A stretch of DNA of 12,155 bases from Lachnospiraceae bacterium UBA6998 (GCA_002448395.1 DJXS01000071.1:1-12155), one strand, 5' to 3'. Positions 1 to 6,913 are shown, numbered from the stretch's first letter. Made by a program: numbers and translations. Notes: generated from the letters alone by a model not told the origin.

Positions 1-647
1 TCGAGCATCTCGGATTCCACTGTAGGCGTATCGACCTTGGCTCTCTTGAGACTGACCTCTATCTCCTCTCCGTTACGGACCAGAGTCAGCGTGACCTCTG
101 TTCCCTCTTCGCCTCTGATATGGCTTACGACTTCGTCGAGATCGAGCCCGGACATGTCCTCGCCGTTGACCTTATAGATGAGGTCGCCCTCCATCAGTCC
201 CGCCGCCTCGGCCGGCGAATTCTTGATGACGCCGGAGATGGCACAAATGCCGGTCTCGACGTCCTGGCTCACATAGGCACCTATTCCGTAATAAACGCCC
301 TTGGTCTGCTCCGCCAGTATCTTGTATTCCTCAGGTGTGTAGTAGCAGGAGTAGACATCGCCGAGGGACTCGAAAAGGCCCTTGTATAGTCCGTTCTCCT
401 TGTCCTCCTTCGTGATCTCGGAGGACTTATAGTAGTAGCGGTCCAGATACTGTTCGAGTACGCTCAGTTTGTTGATGGACTCCTTGTTGACCGCGGAATC
501 GGCTCCGGAAGACTGCACTGCGATCTGGCCGCTTCCTCCTGTCAGGGCAAAATATATCCCGACAGCAATGACCGCCACCAGGATACCCGCCAGCATACCG
601 GGCAAAAAGCCCCTTAACCTGTTCCGATTCTCTTTCCGTTCTTCCAT
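1..647 (-). CDS. S41-family C-terminal processing protease (CtpA-like), N-terminal part
   Basis: Partial: the first 215 residues are present and the rest lies beyond the left edge. S41 proteases are membrane-anchored or exported serine proteases that cut proteins near their C-termini outside the membrane. Visible are a charged N-terminus (residues 1-12), one hydrophobic anchor or signal segment (about 14-36), a helical segment containing YYTPEEYK (102-109) that typically precedes the PDZ domain in this family, and a PDZ domain (about 117-203) with the YGIGAYV start and the SPAEAAGL-EGD-I-VNG core (144-162). The catalytic Ser/Lys domain is not in the window, so activity cannot be judged. The start is ATG at 647, preceded by AAAGG on the minus strand. 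It follows the CdaR-type gene by about 80 bases, with a hairpin between, so it may be read from the same transcript. Family assignment is confident; substrate unknown. Confidence 0.88.
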   Translation of the reverse strand, partial: MEERKENRNRLRGFLPGMLAGILVAVIAVGIYFALTGGSGQIAVQSSGADSAVNKESINKLSVLEQYLDRYYYKSSEITKEDKENGLYKGLFESLGDVYSCYYTPEEYKILAEQTKGVYYGIGAYVSQDVETGICAISGVIKNSPAEAAGLMEGDLIYKVNGEDMSGLDLDEVVSHIRGEEGTEVTLTLVRNGEEIEVSLKRAKVDTPTVESEML

Positions 648-663
648 TTCGCCTTTCTCAGAA

Positions 664-687
664 ACAAGCGCCCGAAGGGGCGCTTGT
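664..687 (-). terminator. Perfect 10-bp hairpin between regulator and protease genes
   Basis: Ten bases (664-673) pair perfectly with 678-687 around a 4-base loop. On the minus strand the stem is followed only by a short T-rich stretch (TTGTTTCTG), so it is at best a weak intrinsic terminator. It lies 17 bases before the protease ATG and just before its ribosome binding site, so attenuation or mRNA processing between the two genes is equally possible. Confidence 0.45.
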
Positions 688-726
688 CTCGAATTTCCTT
701 TCTGAATAGGGCTGATCCGCTCAGCC

Positions 727-1815
727 TCAATATTCGAATTGCTTCATATACTTCATGTACTTGACGACCATCAAAGCGATCTTGAATGTGATGGCGTCCT
801 CAAATACGCGAAGATCGAGCCCCGTGCTCTTCTGAAGCTTGTCCAGACGGTAAACCAGTGTGTTTCTGTGGATAAACAACTGTCTCGATGTCTCAGATAC
901 GTTCAAACTGTTCTCAAAGAATTTGTTGATAGTAGCCAGCGTCTCCTGATCGAACTCCTCGGGATTCTTGCCCTTGAAGATCTCTCTTATGAACATCTTG
1001 CAAAGCGGAATAGGAAGCTGATAGATCAGTCTGCCGATGCCGAGCTCATTGTACGCGATCACAGTGCGGTCCTCAAAGAAGATCTTGCTGACATCCAGCG
1101 CCATCTTAGCTTCCTTATAGGAGCGGCTGACTTCCTTGATCTCGCCCACGACTGTGCCGTAAGCGATGCGCACACCGCTGATGCCAAGCTTTCTCAGGTG
1201 CGCATCTATGCCGTTCGCAGTCTTCTCGATATCCTTGATCCTGCTTCCGTCCGTGAGATCCTTGACCACCACGACATTGCTCTCATCTACCGCGGTGACA
1301 AAGTCCGTCGTCGTAGTGCCTATAAATTCCTGCACCACTTCCAGCACATTTCTGTCGCGCTCAATGCCTGTCTCCACGATCATGACGACTCTCTGGGCGT
1401 CAGACGCGATGTGCAGCTTCTTGGCGCGGCTGTAAATATCGATCAGAAGAAGGTTGTCCAGGAGCAGGTTCTTCATGAAACTGTCCTTGTCGTAGCGCTC
1501 CTTGAAAGCGCTCATCAGCCCCTTGAGCTGGAAAGCCGCCATGCGCCCGACCAGCAGGGAGCTGTCTGTCTCGCCGTAAACCACGATGACATATTCCAGC
1601 TGCTGCTCGTCCATTACCTTAAAGAACTGGTAAGGACCCGCCGACTGACTGTCCGCCGGCGAATTCACAAAATCCGGGATCGCGCTCGCCGCATTTGCGA
1701 ACACAGGTGCAGTGACCGCAACCTCTCTTCCGTCGGAATCCATGATCCCGATTTCAAGATGCGATATTTCCTTGATTCCTTCTATTGTGTTCTGTAATAC
1801 CTGATTGGAAACCAT
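727..1815 (-). CDS. CdaR/PucR-family transcriptional regulator
   Basis: A 362-residue regulator of the sugar-diacid/purine regulator type. The N-terminal ~110 residues match the putative sugar-diacid-recognition segment (start MVSNQVLQNTIEGIKEIS). The middle (about 135-255) resembles the CdaR GGDEF-like domain, with RIAYGTVVGEIKEVSRSYKEA at 216-236. The C-terminal helix-turn-helix (about 304-334) has the hallmark SETSRQLFIHRNTLVYRLDK. Such proteins bind DNA and respond to small acids or sugars; the ligand here cannot be told, and no glycerate or glucarate genes are visible nearby. Start choice: the frame extends to a GTG at 1845 with no recognisable ribosome binding site. The ATG at 1815 follows a run of six Gs at short spacing, and family members usually begin with this residue pattern, so I prefer 1815. 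An AT-rich promoter region precedes it. A protease gene follows about 80 bases on. Confidence 0.88.
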   Translation of the reverse strand: MVSNQVLQNTIEGIKEISHLEIGIMDSDGREVAVTAPVFANAASAIPDFVNSPADSQSAGPYQFFKVMDEQQLEYVIVVYGETDSSLLVGRMAAFQLKGLMSAFKERYDKDSFMKNLLLDNLLLIDIYSRAKKLHIASDAQRVVMIVETGIERDRNVLEVVQEFIGTTTTDFVTAVDESNVVVVKDLTDGSRIKDIEKTANGIDAHLRKLGISGVRIAYGTVVGEIKEVSRSYKEAKMALDVSKIFFEDRTVIAYNELGIGRLIYQLPIPLCKMFIREIFKGKNPEEFDQETLATINKFFENSLNVSETSRQLFIHRNTLVYRLDKLQKSTGLDLRVFEDAITFKIALMVVKYMKYMKQFEY

Positions 1816-1870
1816 GTCCCCCCACGCTTTCGTAATCAACCCCACAGTTTACGATGCCAAAAAATTTACC

Positions 1871-1888
1871 GTCTATTATATTTTAGAC
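1871..1888 (-). promoter_or_regulatory. Promoter -10 with overlapping inverted repeat before the CdaR-type gene
   Basis: A perfect TATAAT on the minus strand (1875-1880) sits 60 bases before the preferred ATG, in an AT-rich leader. The -35 is poor: TTGTGC at 15-bp spacing, or TTTTGT at 17. GTCTA (1871-1875) and TAGAC (1884-1888) form an 8-base-spaced inverted repeat over the -10 box and could be an operator, perhaps for autoregulation. The -10 is seen; the operator role is a guess. Confidence 0.4.
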
Positions 1889-1950
1889 TATAAGCGCACA
1901 AAAATCCATAAAAAACAGTGTAAAATTTGTGTATTTTTGATAAATTCTCC

Positions 1951-1984
1951 CAAAAAAGCCATGCGGAAACCGCATGGCTTTTGT
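1951..1984 (-). terminator. Rho-independent terminator after the CvfB-like gene
   Basis: A perfect 10-bp stem (1957-1966 with 1970-1979) with a 3-base loop ends on the minus strand in six Ts, 24 bases after the stop codon at 2008. It closes the amidase-thioesterase-cvfB unit. The plus strand also has four Ts after the stem, so it could work in both directions. Confidence 0.9.
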
Positions 1985-2007
1985 CGTCGTTTTTCTCTGG
2001 TTTACGA

Positions 2008-2841
2008 TCATTTCATCCGGATGCTGTCCGGGCCGATCTCTATTTTGCCAAGCTTGAGCAGGTGGCCTACAGCCCTCTTGAACTCATTCTTGCTCATCTG
2101 CATCTGCTCGCGGATGACATCGGGCGACACCCTGTCGTTAAAGGGAAGGATGCCTCCGTTCGCATTCATCCTGGCGATGATGCGGTCCATATCGCGGTCC
2201 ATCTGAAGAGGCGCTTTCTCGCGGATACTAAGGTCGAGCTTTCCGTCCGGCTTGACCGCGGTCACTCTGGCGGAGATCACATCGCCGACGCGCAGGTCTC
2301 TCACCAGCTCCCTTCTGGGGATCAGCGCGGAGAACATGCTGTCCACCGCGACAAATGCACCGAAGTTGCGGCTGGTCTCATAGACGACGCCCGTCACCTG
2401 ATCGCCCGTCTTGTAAGGGCTCTCCTTGCTGAGATAGGGATAGACGTTCATCGTGGCGCAAAGCCTCTCGCTCTTATCCAGATATACGGCCACCAGAACT
2501 TCCTGTCCCTCTTTGACCCTCTCTCTGGGCTGCTCGTGGAAAGGCAGCAGCAGATCTTTGTCGAGCCCCCAGTCCAGAAAAGCTCCGATCCTGCCGACCT
2601 GAAGCACAGTCAGATAGCCCACCTGATGAAGCATGAGCTTGGGCTTTCTGCGGGTCGCGATCATTCTGTCCTCGGAATCCTTGTAGAGGAAGACCTCAAG
2701 TTTATCCCCCTCGGATACCCCCTCAGGTACCTGGGAGCGGGGCAGGAGAACTCGTCCCTCCTCCGGATCCTCACTTTTGAGATAAATGCCGAACGGCACT
2801 GTTTTTTCAACTGTCAGTGTCTGAAGTTCACCCAGTTTCAT
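2008..2841 (-). CDS. cvfB: CvfB-like S1 RNA-binding protein
   Basis: 277 residues, the usual length for the CvfB/YitL family of cytoplasmic RNA-binding proteins (in staphylococci linked to virulence gene expression). I see three S1-type beta-barrel modules (about 1-63, 67-133 and 146-207), the third with the clear S1 pattern GVVYETSRNFGAFVAVD and GDVISARVTAVKPDGKLDLS. A C-terminal winged-helix-like segment follows (about 215-277; QMSKNEFKRAVGHLLKLGKIEI), as in the family. The start ATG at 2841 overlaps the stop of the upstream thioesterase in an ATGA junction, with GAGGTGG just before, so translation is probably coupled. A strong terminator follows. The gene symbol is by family resemblance; the RNA target is unknown. 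Confidence 0.88.
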   Translation of the reverse strand: MKLGELQTLTVEKTVPFGIYLKSEDPEEGRVLLPRSQVPEGVSEGDKLEVFLYKDSEDRMIATRRKPKLMLHQVGYLTVLQVGRIGAFLDWGLDKDLLLPFHEQPRERVKEGQEVLVAVYLDKSERLCATMNVYPYLSKESPYKTGDQVTGVVYETSRNFGAFVAVDSMFSALIPRRELVRDLRVGDVISARVTAVKPDGKLDLSIREKAPLQMDRDMDRIIARMNANGGILPFNDRVSPDVIREQMQMSKNEFKRAVGHLLKLGKIEIGPDSIRMK

Positions 2842-3566
2842 TTTCCCACCTCTTTAAACAGTTTCATTTCCACCACTGCATACGGCTTGCCTTCTTCATC
2901 GTTCATGCTCACCAGATATACATCCTCGGCGGTCCGGTATATTACCGGCGTTATGTGGTCTCCGAGCACCGCCTGGCGCCGGTATTCCACCCGCAGCTCT
3001 CTGATCTCGCTGTCCGCGGGCAGATACATCACTGCGAAATGCACATACTGTGCATTGTTCATATGTTGATTAGTATCAAGATGGTGCATTCTCACCACAA
3101 CATCTTCTTTTCTTTCACCGCCCTCTTTAGGGACGGCGATCTTTCTCGGACTGTATTCCATGTCCAGTTTCGGAGCGAGTTCGTACTTCCCGATGATCTC
3201 TTCCGGAACCCGCATCGGATACATCTTCTCCATATCCAGCAGCGTCCACACCGAATTGGCTACTGCCAGCCTCTCTCCTTCCAGGGTCTCCATCATGAAA
3301 TTTCTCAGTCCCATGAGGCCTTTAAATTCGTAAGGCTGCGTGCCGATCCTGACCGCTTCCCCCATGACCGGCCGTCTGTAAAAGTGGATCTGCCAGTAAT
3401 TGATCACCCAGGCGATGCCCCGCTCAGTCATGTAATCGAGCCCGATGCCCAGGTCCTCCGACTGAAAGGAAGTGCTGTCCTGAAAGTAGTCGATCATCTT
3501 CTCCGCCGTAAGTTTCCGGCTTCTGTCGACTTCGCTGTATCTGATCCTTCCGTCAAATGTGTACAT
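2838..3566 (-). CDS. Acyl-[acyl-carrier-protein] thioesterase
   Basis: 242 residues, matching bacterial members of the FatA/FatB-like family, which release fatty acids from acyl-ACP in the cytoplasm. The fold is a double hotdog. The first half opens with VDRSRKLTAEKMIDYFQDSTSFQSEDLG-type sequence (14-40) and contains GIAWVINYWQI (50-60). The second half carries the conserved active-site segment D164-N166-H168-N170-N171-Y174 (DTNQHMNNAQYV). The ATG at 3566 follows GGGAAG at suitable spacing. The gene begins 38 bases after the amidase stop with no terminator between, and its stop overlaps the start of the CvfB-like gene by four bases (ATGA). Chain-length preference cannot be read from the sequence. 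In this group of bacteria the enzyme may supply free fatty acids or adjust membrane lipid flow; that is inference. Confidence 0.92.
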   Translation of the reverse strand: MYTFDGRIRYSEVDRSRKLTAEKMIDYFQDSTSFQSEDLGIGLDYMTERGIAWVINYWQIHFYRRPVMGEAVRIGTQPYEFKGLMGLRNFMMETLEGERLAVANSVWTLLDMEKMYPMRVPEEIIGKYELAPKLDMEYSPRKIAVPKEGGERKEDVVVRMHHLDTNQHMNNAQYVHFAVMYLPADSEIRELRVEYRRQAVLGDHITPVIYRTAEDVYLVSMNDEEGKPYAVVEMKLFKEVGK

Positions 3567-3604
3567 GCTTTTCTTCCCGCTTCCGTCAATGTTTTGACCC
3601 TGTA

Positions 3605-5434
3605 TCAGTCGATCAGGACACCTTCAGAATTGAAGTTATAGGTCTTGCCGTTGATCTTCCAGCTGCCGGTGGCCGCTCTGCCGCCTGCCGAAGGGCTGAA
3701 GAAATACTTCCTGCCGCCCGTAGTGATCCATCCGAGAGTCATCTGTCCCTGGGAGCCAAAATAGTACTTCATCCCGTCTATCGTGCAAAGCCCGGTCTTC
3801 ATCTTGCAGTCGCCGCCAAAGTAATAAGTCTTGCCCTTGATGTCTCTCCATCCGGTAACGGCATGGCCGTCATCCGCCATATAATACCAGCTGCCGCGGT
3901 CCTTGATCCAGCCGGTCTTCATAGCTCCCTGATCTGACAGATAATACCACTTGCCGCCGCTTCTGATCCAGCCGGTCTTCATGATGCCGGCATTGCTGAA
4001 GAAGTACCAGGAGCTGCCGATCTTCGCCCAGCCGCTCACCATGGTGCCATTTGCGCGGAGATAATAATAATTGTTTTTATACTTGATCCAGCTTGACTTC
4101 AGCATACTTCCGTCGGCTGAATAGAAATACCAGGATCCGTCCTCTTTTTTCCAGCTTCCGCCTGAAACGTTCGCTGTGCTGCTTCCGCTTGCAGAGCCGC
4201 TGCCTCTGAGCTGGATCGTAGCTCTTGTTCCGTTGCTGCCGAGCGTCCATGTCGCGTGATAGTGGTCACCTGTGTGCGCGTCGATGATCGGAGTGCCGGA
4301 GCTGTTCTTTCCTACGCAGATCGCCGTGTGGTCATAGACACCGTTGCTGTTCCAGTCGTAATATACCGGATTGCCCCTGAGGACATTGCCGTTATTGGCA
4401 CCCATAAATGTGCCGTATTTCTTGAAATTGTCGATAGCTCCGCTGCAGTTGATCCATGCGTAAGACGCGGGATACCATGCGCTGTTTTTGGGCATTCCGC
4501 CCGCATACAGGCACTGCGAGACAAAATTGCAGCAGTCCACGCCGGGATACTGTTTGTACTGGGGATTTCTGGAAGTCGCCCACTTGTCGGCATACGCGAT
4601 CGCGTTGTCAACATTGTAGGAGTACTTGCCGTCGCCGTAAGTCTTAAGGCTTGCGGTCTTCATGCCGTTCGTGCCCTGAAGCTCTGCATCAGCTTCGGTG
4701 CTGCTATTGCTCTGCAGGTTCGCGCCTGCCGCTTCTCCGGCCTGCTCCGCAGACTCTTCGAGCATCTGCTGCTGGACTTCCGCGTCCTCAAGCCATGCAA
4801 AATTCCTGTCTGTATTGATAACGGAAACCACTTCCCAGTTTCCGCCTGCTTTCTCTTCCAGAACTGCCGTGTAATAATAGCGGTAAGCGGAAACATTCTC
4901 TGTATCCTGCTCTCCCTCTGTATAACCTTCCGTCATCCACTCATCTACATCGATCAGAACGCGGCCGTTCTCCTCCTCACAGGAAGTTACCGTGTAGCCG
5001 GGGATCAGTCTTGTCAGCTTCTGGGAACCGGAGATCCCCATCTGCGTGTAATCTCTCTGTCTCTCCCACTCCGCTGCAAGCGCGTCGTCCGCTTCTACAG
5101 CCGCATCGGCAAGCAGATAAGAAGCCTTCTCTTCCTCATAAGCAGAAAGCGTTTCAATTATTCTATTGGCCTGTGCCTCACCGAGCTCATTAGTCACGGC
5201 TGTGCAGTCAGGTTTCATTTTACGGGCAATTTCGAGAATTTCCTGATCTGAAATAGATGTGCTGCGCGCATAAAGATCCGCTATCGCATCTTCATAAGAA
5301 ATATCTGCGCTCTGTGCTGAATTCGGAGCACTTTCACCGGCGTCCGGAGATCCTTTCGTCAGATTCACTGCTGAAAGGGTTCCTGCAGCGATTGCGATTG
5401 CTGATACTAATGCGATGGCGGTATGCTTTTTCAT
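3605..5434 (-). CDS. Secreted Amidase_6-domain protein with choline-binding-type wall repeats
   Basis: 609 residues. A signal peptide (1-23, Lys-Lys then a hydrophobic stretch) is followed by an acidic, Ser/Ala-rich region of about 240 residues that I cannot assign. An Amidase_6 domain spans about 269-410. Its catalytic Cys is C301 in VDCCNFVSQCLYAGG and its His is H369 in VYDHTAICVG; IDAHTGDHYHATW (384-396) completes the pattern. After a Gly/Ser linker come nine repeats of about 20 residues (427-609) of the type GW-GSWYYLSDQGAMKTG, as in choline-binding/CW_binding modules that hold proteins on the cell surface. The family is papain-like and probably cleaves an amide bond in peptidoglycan or a related polymer; the substrate is unknown. 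The ATG at 5434 has an excellent GGAGGAG site. The common residue after the catalytic Cys is Thr; here it is a second Cys. The thioesterase gene follows closely. Confidence 0.9.
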   Translation of the reverse strand: MKKHTAIALVSAIAIAAGTLSAVNLTKGSPDAGESAPNSAQSADISYEDAIADLYARSTSISDQEILEIARKMKPDCTAVTNELGEAQANRIIETLSAYEEEKASYLLADAAVEADDALAAEWERQRDYTQMGISGSQKLTRLIPGYTVTSCEEENGRVLIDVDEWMTEGYTEGEQDTENVSAYRYYYTAVLEEKAGGNWEVVSVINTDRNFAWLEDAEVQQQMLEESAEQAGEAAGANLQSNSSTEADAELQGTNGMKTASLKTYGDGKYSYNVDNAIAYADKWATSRNPQYKQYPGVDCCNFVSQCLYAGGMPKNSAWYPASYAWINCSGAIDNFKKYGTFMGANNGNVLRGNPVYYDWNSNGVYDHTAICVGKNSSGTPIIDAHTGDHYHATWTLGSNGTRATIQLRGSGSASGSSTANVSGGSWKKEDGSWYFYSADGSMLKSSWIKYKNNYYYLRANGTMVSGWAKIGSSWYFFSNAGIMKTGWIRSGGKWYYLSDQGAMKTGWIKDRGSWYYMADDGHAVTGWRDIKGKTYYFGGDCKMKTGLCTIDGMKYYFGSQGQMTLGWITTGGRKYFFSPSAGGRAATGSWKINGKTYNFNSEGVLID

Positions 5435-5483
5435 GGTCTCCTCCGATCTTTAGTGATGACGGTAATCATTTCCGCAATGAGTT

Positions 5484-5530
5484 GTAACATCTACAATTAG
5501 AATGTTAACATTTATTTAACATTTTGTCAC
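5484..5530 (-). promoter_or_regulatory. Promoter region of the amidase gene with phased TTAACA repeats
   Basis: On the minus strand GTGACA (5525-5530) and TAACAT (5502-5507) are 17 bp apart, a plausible sigma-A promoter with a leader of about 60 bases. Over it, on the plus strand, TTAACA occurs at 5505-5510 and 5516-5521 (11-bp period), with GTAACA at 5484-5489 (21 bp away, two helical turns). The 12 bases 5501-5512 are a perfect palindrome. This geometry is known from OmpR-family regulators such as PhoP of Bacillus, whose boxes are TTAACA-like repeats 11 bp apart. The actual regulator is unknown. Confidence 0.4.
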
Positions 5531-5640
5531 TAAATTTTTATACTATTTTATTATTTGGTAGATGTGCACAACTTTTTGTGGTCAAAATTGGAGGAATTTC
5601 ATTGTTTGCGATTCTAATCCATCGGATTTGGCATATGGCT
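5531..5640. other. AT-rich non-coding stretch
   Basis: No supported gene. The sequence is AT-rich near 5531-5560. ATCGGATTTGG at 5621-5631 sits about one repeat length before the first recognisable unit of the 63-bp array and could be the eroded end of a further unit. The non-ATG open frame here (5538-5729, minus) has no ribosome binding site. Confidence 0.5.
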
Positions 5641-5955
5641 TGATATGGATGTAGCGCTTTTAGGCGGCGTTTGCCGGGTGCACCATCGGTTTCAGTCGAA
5701 GCCGAAAAAGGATGTATGGTTTGTTCCAAGCAAGCTTTTCGCGTACCTTCGGATTCGACTCAATCCGAAAATGGATGTATGATTTGTGCCAGGCAAGCTT
5801 TTCGCATACAATCGGAATTGATCGAAGCCGAAAATGGATGTATGGTTTGTGCCAGGCAAGCTTTTCGCGTACCTTCGGATTCAGTCGAAACCGAATATGG
5901 ATGTATGATTTATGCCAGAGAAGCTTTTCACGCTACATCCGATTTAACACAACTC
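5641..5955. repeat. 63-bp tandem repeat array (about five units)
   Basis: Units of 63 bp start at 5641 (diverged), 5704, 5767, 5830 and 5893 (3' half diverged). The best conserved part is GGATGTATG-TTTGTGCCAGGCAAGCTTTTCGC. Each unit ends in a TCGG...CCGA inverted repeat: in the unit at 5704 it is a perfect 8-bp stem (TTCGGATT with AATCCGAA, 6-base loop), and in the unit at 5641 the stem has one G-U pair; two other copies have mismatches. Units at 5704 and 5830 share GGTTTGT, those at 5767 and 5893 share GATTT, hinting at growth by duplication of a two-unit block. GGATGTAGCG (5647-5656) and its exact inverse CGCTACATCC (5931-5940) bound the array. Two plus-strand frames are open through it only because 63 is divisible by three. 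Confidence 0.9.
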
Positions 5956-6055
5956 CAGATTCGTTGGAAAATCCAATCCAGTGGAATCATACAACTGGAA
6001 GTTCCCAGCCAATCAAGTTTCCAGATATGAAAAAGATATGGAAAAGACATGAAAA
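5956..6055. other. Short non-coding spacer
   Basis: No gene is supported. It contains loosely repeated TGGAA/TTCCA motifs (around 5965-6030) and purine-rich sequence leading into the terminator palindrome. Confidence 0.5.
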
Positions 6056-6083
6056 AGGCTTCCATCTGATCAGATGGAAGCCT
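6052..6083 (-). terminator. Intrinsic terminator, possibly the original tRNA-Gln terminator
   Basis: Bases 6056-6083 are a perfect 28-bp palindrome (12-bp stem, GATC loop). On the minus strand it runs into five Ts, while the plus strand has no T run. It ends transcription from the AT-rich gene at 6195-6881. It lies 10 bases beyond a 9-bp copy of the tRNA-Gln 3' end, so it may be the terminator the tRNA had before an element inserted. Confidence 0.88.
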
Positions 6084-6092
6084 CAATTTGAA

Positions 6093-6101
6093 GCAGGGCT
6101 A
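6093..6101. repeat. Candidate attR: displaced tRNA-Gln 3' end
   Basis: GCAGGGCTA is identical to 7242-7250. Downstream similarity continues loosely into both terminators (TTCAAATTGAGGC here against CTTAAATATAGGC at the tRNA, minus strand). ACCTTC at 6112-6117 also sits one base off the position of ACCTTC in the T arm of the tRNA (7262-7267), which may be remnant or chance. Confidence 0.45.
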
Positions 6102-6194
6102 TTCTTGTAATACCTTCTCTGATTAAAGCGTACATATCTCGTTTTACGCTTATTAACTGAAGAAAATCCTGTTTTACATTTGTTTATATGCTTA

Positions 6195-6881
6195 TCATTT
6201 AGTAGTATTCTTGTTATTCTCCTCTAAATAGCCTTTCTCATATTTGTCATATTCCAATGCTTCCATCCATAATTCCTCAAATCTTTTCTTAACATCTGCA
6301 CCAAGATTATGGCTTTTTAAAACAACACACTTTCGGCTTGGTTCTGGAGTTTCCTTATCCTGCTGAGAAATAATCAATATAGAATCATCGACTAACATAA
6401 ACCTGAAATCATTATTATTTAATTGATCATGAAACTTGATATCAATTTTTCTTTCATGTATTTCTTCTGCCCCTTTTCTCCGATTCTCACTCCTTATATT
6501 AGGAGCAAGAATTTTTACATCCAAAGGATTCTTTCTATCTTTTTGTTTTGAATCCTCTATTACTCTTTGCAGCGTTTCGTCATATTTTCTATAATGCTTG
6601 TCGGATTCCTCCGGTGATAACGACCGGAAAACAATATAAATAGAATGTTCAGCCTTCTTCATATATTTTATTTGCTGATTAAGAAAACTATATTTTTCAT
6701 TTGTAATTGAAAAAACTATAACCGTAATCGCTACTACTATCAGAAACAAAATAATTGAAACAAGGAAAATACTCTTATTATCACTAAGGCTAATAATGGA
6801 TACTGCCAATGATCCTATGGCCAATACCCACGTGAGCGATCTTCCGAGTTTATCCCAAAAGTATTCTTCTTTAGATGTCAA
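6195..6881 (-). CDS. Two-helix membrane protein with degenerate phospholipase-D-like domain
   Basis: 228 residues from a TTG start. Two hydrophobic segments (about 14-31 and 38-59) are followed by a cytoplasmic region of about 165 residues, rich in Lys and Glu. It resembles one half of a PLD fold: helix (AEHSIYIVFRSLSPEE, 77-92), strand (LDVKILAP), then DFRFMLVDDSILIIS (158-172) and a closing FEELWMEAL helix (201-209). In active PLD enzymes the motif is H-x-K-x4-D; here it is D158-x-R160-x4-D165, so nuclease or lipase activity is unlikely and a sensing or binding role is more plausible (inference). Base composition is clearly more AT-rich than all neighbours, and the gene lies alone in the putative tRNA-Gln element, both signs of transfer. 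AGGAGG lies 6 bases before TTG 6881; the in-frame ATG 6905 lacks such a site and nearly coincides with the predicted transcript start. Confidence 0.7.
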   Translation of the reverse strand: MTSKEEYFWDKLGRSLTWVLAIGSLAVSIISLSDNKSIFLVSIILFLIVVAITVIVFSITNEKYSFLNQQIKYMKKAEHSIYIVFRSLSPEESDKHYRKYDETLQRVIEDSKQKDRKNPLDVKILAPNIRSENRRKGAEEIHERKIDIKFHDQLNNNDFRFMLVDDSILIISQQDKETPEPSRKCVVLKSHNLGADVKKRFEELWMEALEYDKYEKGYLEENNKNTTK

Positions 6882-6887
6882 ATTGTT

Positions 6888-6893
6888 CCTCCT
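6888..6893 (-). promoter_or_regulatory. Ribosome binding site that decides a TTG start
   Basis: A perfect AGGAGG on the minus strand stands 6 bases before the TTG at 6881 and lies inside the reading frame that would begin at ATG 6905. The predicted transcript start (about 6906) would make the ATG leaderless, which favours the TTG. Confidence 0.65.
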
Positions 6894-6913
6894 CTTACCC
6901 CGCATTTTCAATA

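Noticed and set aside
1816..1845. GTG 1845 as start of the CdaR-type gene
   Set aside because: No ribosome binding site precedes it, and the family usually starts at the MVSNQ position; still possible.
739..3641. Long plus-strand open frames (739-1797, 1927-3069, 2817-3641)
   Set aside because: They lie antisense to well-recognised regulator, CvfB and thioesterase genes, show no family motifs, and arise from codon bias of the real frames.
3557..5251. Plus-strand frames antisense to the amidase
   Set aside because: The minus-strand frame has a signal peptide, catalytic motifs and repeats; the antisense proteins match nothing.
5538..5729. Minus-strand frame before the amidase
   Set aside because: It starts at a TTG inside a repeat unit, lacks a ribosome binding site and has no recognisable features.
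5641..5955. CRISPR array
   Set aside because: The 63-bp units are contiguous with no unique spacers, and no cas gene is present.
5671..6110. Two overlapping plus-strand proteins across the 63-bp array (one with repeated C-x-x-C)
   Set aside because: One starts at TTG, the other at an ATG directly abutting purines with no proper ribosome binding site. Both frames are open only because the unit length is a multiple of three, and one runs through the terminator palindrome.
6905..6911. ATG 6905 or TTG 6911 as start of the membrane gene
   Set aside because: Neither has a ribosome binding site, and the predicted transcript start is at or after them; TTG 6881 has a perfect AGGAGG.
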